DNA of 64,000 bases, taken from positions 372,001 through 436,000 of the forward strand of contig CAMPDV010000115.1 of the NCBI GenBank assembly GCA_946699065.1. Reading direction: 5' to 3'. The notes beneath the pieces were generated by a model that saw nothing but the letters and a program-made list of their open reading frames with translations, had not been told where the DNA came from and made no database searches. Shown here piece by piece: positions 61,158-64,000 of the stretch. This DNA comes from Loxodes magnus. Taxonomy: Eukaryota > Ciliophora > Karyorelictea > Loxodida > Loxodidae. Numbering within the stretch: position 1 is the first letter of the stretch; each line of letters begins with the position of its first letter. Both the position numbers and the translations under genes were made by a program.

Positions 61158-64000
61158 ATGGATTAATTTATGTGTGCTGAATGCACTTAATAATTTAATT
61201 CTTAAGATATTATTAAACTCTAGTGTAAATGTCCTATATGCATCAAATGTCTTGCTAATTGGTATTTCAAACAGCTGAAAAAATTTAACAAATAGCAAAA
61301 GCAATAAAATTTATAGCTAGTGAATTAACTTGAGAAGCTAAGTTGTCCTTTTGAAAGTAGTCATACACCTTTATAACTGAATAACTCCCTTCTTTAAACG
61401 ATCTAATCGCAGGAAAATTAACCAGCAAGCTCTTCTTTCTAAATGTTGGAATTTGCTGATGATCAGTGCTAATAATGCTCTTAATTATCCAGCTTATAAA
61501 TTGAAACAAAAAATATACAAAACGAAAATGCAAATTTAAAATAGTAAGTTGCTTATCTATTAAGCTAGTAGTAGCAACTAAATATAGCTCTATAAAATAG
61601 CTAAAATGCTTTAAACTAAGAGAAATAAAATAACTTAGCATTGCAATAATAAAGTTAAAGCTTACAAATCTAAAACTAATAACTATAAAAAAAGATTCAA
61701 TAGCAGGAACTAAATTTATAGAATGCTGAAAGCAATTTAAAATAAACACAAGAGTTTAACTAGCAACTTTTATAGTTCTAACAACAAAATATTAACAATA
61801 TCTAAGCTTAAGAATTAATCAAGAAGAAGGAAGAAACTTTTAGAAATATTTAAAATAAGAGTTTTGAGCTTTAAATTAATTTTAAGAGAATAGAATTAAA
61901 TGATTAAGCTTTAAAATAATAACTGGAGAGCTAAGAGTAAGAGTATAAAAGAAAGCTTCAGCATAAATAGAAAGAGTTTGAAACTTTTAATATAGATCTT
62001 CAAGATAAAAATGATTAGATCAAAAAATTGCAAGAAAAGCTAAATTAAATCACTAGAGAACTTTAAAATTAAAGCAATTACTAATAGTCAGCAAATATAA
62101 AATTAGAAACTTAATTGAAACTAACAGCAAGCGAGTTAGAGCAACAAAAGCAAATAAACTTAGAACTGTAAAAATAATTTTAGAGTTTTTAAGAATTCAA
62201 AGCGATGCTTTAGTAAAAGCAAAATTAATTCCAAGTTTATTGGTTATAAAATAATTTAAATCCTTAAATCATCTAGAATTTAAACCAGTAAAGTACATAG
62301 AATTTGTAATAAAACTAGTTACAAGCTCCTTGATAAAGCCAATAAAATATAGTTAAAAACAGTAACGAGATTTATCCCAATTAAGTTTAGAACTAAAACT
62401 TATCTTAGTAAAGCTATGAATAAGCTGCTCAACTTTAAAAAAGTTAACTAGATTAAAAGTAATCACAAGAGAGATCCATCTAAGAATAAAAATAAAATTA
62501 AGCAATAGATTAATAAGTAAATTTAAGTCAAAATCCAATTAAAAAATAAGAGTTAAATCAATAAGTAAAATTAAGCCAAGATATGTAAATAAATTAATAG
62601 AATCAGTAGTAAGTTATTAGAAGTTAAAACTAAATCTAACCTGAAAATCTACCTCCTTAACAAGTTGAAGCACCTTAACAACCTGTTCTTCATTTAAATA
62701 AAAGAGAACCTTTATAAAGGCTTATCTAAACAAATGTCTAAAATGATTAATTCTAGTAAACGATTTAGAATCTGATGTAGGAATATGATTGCTTAAGAAA
62801 ACTCAGAAACGATTAAAATTCCTATTATAGAGCACTTGGCTTCTCTTTCCTTGAGCATTTATGTAGAGCATCAACTCCAATCCAAGAATTATAAAATTTG
62901 ATTAGTTTACTATAAAGCAACTTTGGATACTTTAAAGTAAGACCATTTAATGAAGAACACCAGTCACTTAGAAATAATTTGATTAATTTATTGGGCTGAC
63001 TTCTTCAATAAAGGTAATAGCAAAATAAATTTATACTTCAAGCGTTAGAATAAACTTACCAACAGCAAGAATTAATAGATGAAATGATAGTATGGGAAAT
63101 GCGATAAATGACAGCTAACTATCTAGAGTTACATCAAGAAGTATTTAAACCATTTTGTGATAATAACTATCCCTTAGAATAAATAATCGAAGATACTTTA
63201 ACAATGGGAAAGAGAGCTGATTTTATCTAGATAGGTCCTTTGCAAGTAGTATTGGGATTTAAAGTAAATTGGATAGTCTTAAAGTAAAACAACTTTTAAA
63301 ACTTAAATTAATTCGAAGTATCAGGATAAGTTCCTATTTTACATTTTTTACTAAGAAGAAATTATGTAGAATTATTATACACGAAAGCTTAAACTCTTAT
63401 AGATGGTTTCAACATGAATTCTTTAAGCTTTGATGGAAACTTATAGCAGTTAAGCTAAGTAAATAGCAACATGTAGTTACTTTATTGGAACATCTAGCAA
63501 AATGAATAAGTAATAAAAGACTTCAATAGAGATTTAGAACCAATTTGTAAAAAGATTTATGTAAAGACTGAGTTATCTATATAGTAAATAGCCCAAGAAG
63601 CTTAGCTCAAGAGATAAAGCATATCTACTAAGTCTAAGGAATAACAAAGTAATTAGCAAGGTAATTAATAAAGGGAATTTTAATGCTTTTAATGCAATTA
63701 GAAATTTCACAAGGAAGAGATAGTGAAATTATAATGCTAATATCAATTTTGTAAAGGATGTCTTACTTTATAGATTTAGCTCTATACAAACAATTTTTAA
63801 TAATTTGAAGAAAATATCTGAAGAAAATGCTTAATCGAAAATTGTACTCATCTACTTAGCAGTAAAGAATTGGAAAGCATTTTGAGTCAGGAGCAATACT
63901 AAATAGTAAAACCATTCATTATCTCAAAAGATTAAAGTTAATAAGAAAATACTTCAAATTAAAAAATGCAAGGAGAAAGCATTCAAAAATTAGACTCAGA
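61158..64000 (+). CDS. Otubain-like protein with RING-like clusters and coiled coil (partial, catalytic residues altered)
   Basis: The ATG at 61158 opens one phase to the window end (948 codons) with no frameshift and three in-frame TGAs (62331, 62997, 63819). An upstream in-phase TGA lies at 61122. Residues 6-31 form a Cys cluster, CAEC...LQCKCPICIKC, like the first half of a RING finger. Gln-rich coiled coil covers about 100-390. Residues ~545-740 resemble an otubain (peptidase C65) domain: RNDQNSYYRALGFSFLEHL near 550, ANYLELHQEVFKPF, and RRNYVELLY near 733. The catalytic motif DGNC is replaced by DQNS (Ser555 for Cys) and the His of HYDILY by Asn735, so deubiquitinase activity is unlikely. 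A second Cys cluster (CFQC...LQCQYQFCKGC, from residue 843) follows. It may bind ubiquitin or act as a RING-type ligase; this is inferred. The minus-strand frame 61285-61749 is its antisense shadow. Confidence 0.8.

Noticed and set aside
61285..61749. 154-codon minus-strand frame
   Set aside because: It is antisense to the Gln-rich coiled coil of the otubain-like gene; TAA/TAG Gln codons on the plus strand read as TTA/CTA (Leu) on the minus strand.
1..64000. CRISPR arrays, rRNA genes, bacterial operons or riboswitches
   Set aside because: No regularly spaced repeats with unique spacers, no rRNA-like segments and no prokaryotic gene structure were seen. The coding evidence is ciliate.

Overview
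This window looks like a ciliate germline or repeat-rich genomic region. It is extremely AT-rich (very roughly 80% or more by eye) and has almost no usable open frames under the standard code. Clear protein families appear only when TAA and TAG are read as Gln: MORN repeats, Myb/SANT repeats, CCHC zinc knuckles, an otubain-like fold and RING-like clusters. In the same families TGA sits repeatedly at invariant Trp positions where a paralogue in this window has TGG, yet conserved C-termini also end in TGA. The simplest reading is a code with UAA/UAG = Gln and UGA = Trp inside genes and stop at their ends, as reported for karyorelict ciliates such as Loxodes. This argues against Tetrahymena, where UGA is only a stop. 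All translations below use that code and were made by hand.

Layout. 0-12 kb: decayed copies of a Gag-like element (coiled coil plus CCHC knuckle), a second retroposon-like family with a shared 3' hairpin and TTTA-rich tail, a small intact ORF (8611-8928), and a truncated copy of a small zinc-binding gene. 16.2-17.9 kb: a Myb-like gene and a predicted membrane protein gene, divergent, 45 bp apart. 19.0-19.95 kb: the best preserved Gag-like copy. 20.9 kb: a 9-bp microsatellite. 23.3-29.6 kb: a diverged direct duplicate of 1.9-11.9 kb that carries an intact zinc-binding gene (29162-29569). 30-47 kb: mostly AT-rich sequence with further Gag-like relics, a second intact zinc-binding gene (37508-37924) and weaker ORFs. 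47.2-48.7 kb: a second divergent membrane/Myb pair, mirror image of the first. 53.4-53.9 kb: inverted copy of the 10.9-kb hairpin repeat. 54.5-58.0 kb: a Gag-like copy, then a 23-repeat MORN pseudogene split by a 969-bp Gag-like insertion with a 14-bp target duplication. 61.2-64 kb: the 5' part of a large gene encoding RING-like, coiled-coil, catalytically altered otubain-like and second RING-like regions; it runs off the window.

Most of the window is therefore repeat and duplication debris around a few genes that appear intact. No reverse transcriptase, transposase, rRNA, functional tRNA, CRISPR or standard-code gene was found. Spans without an entry are AT-rich sequence in which nothing could be supported.
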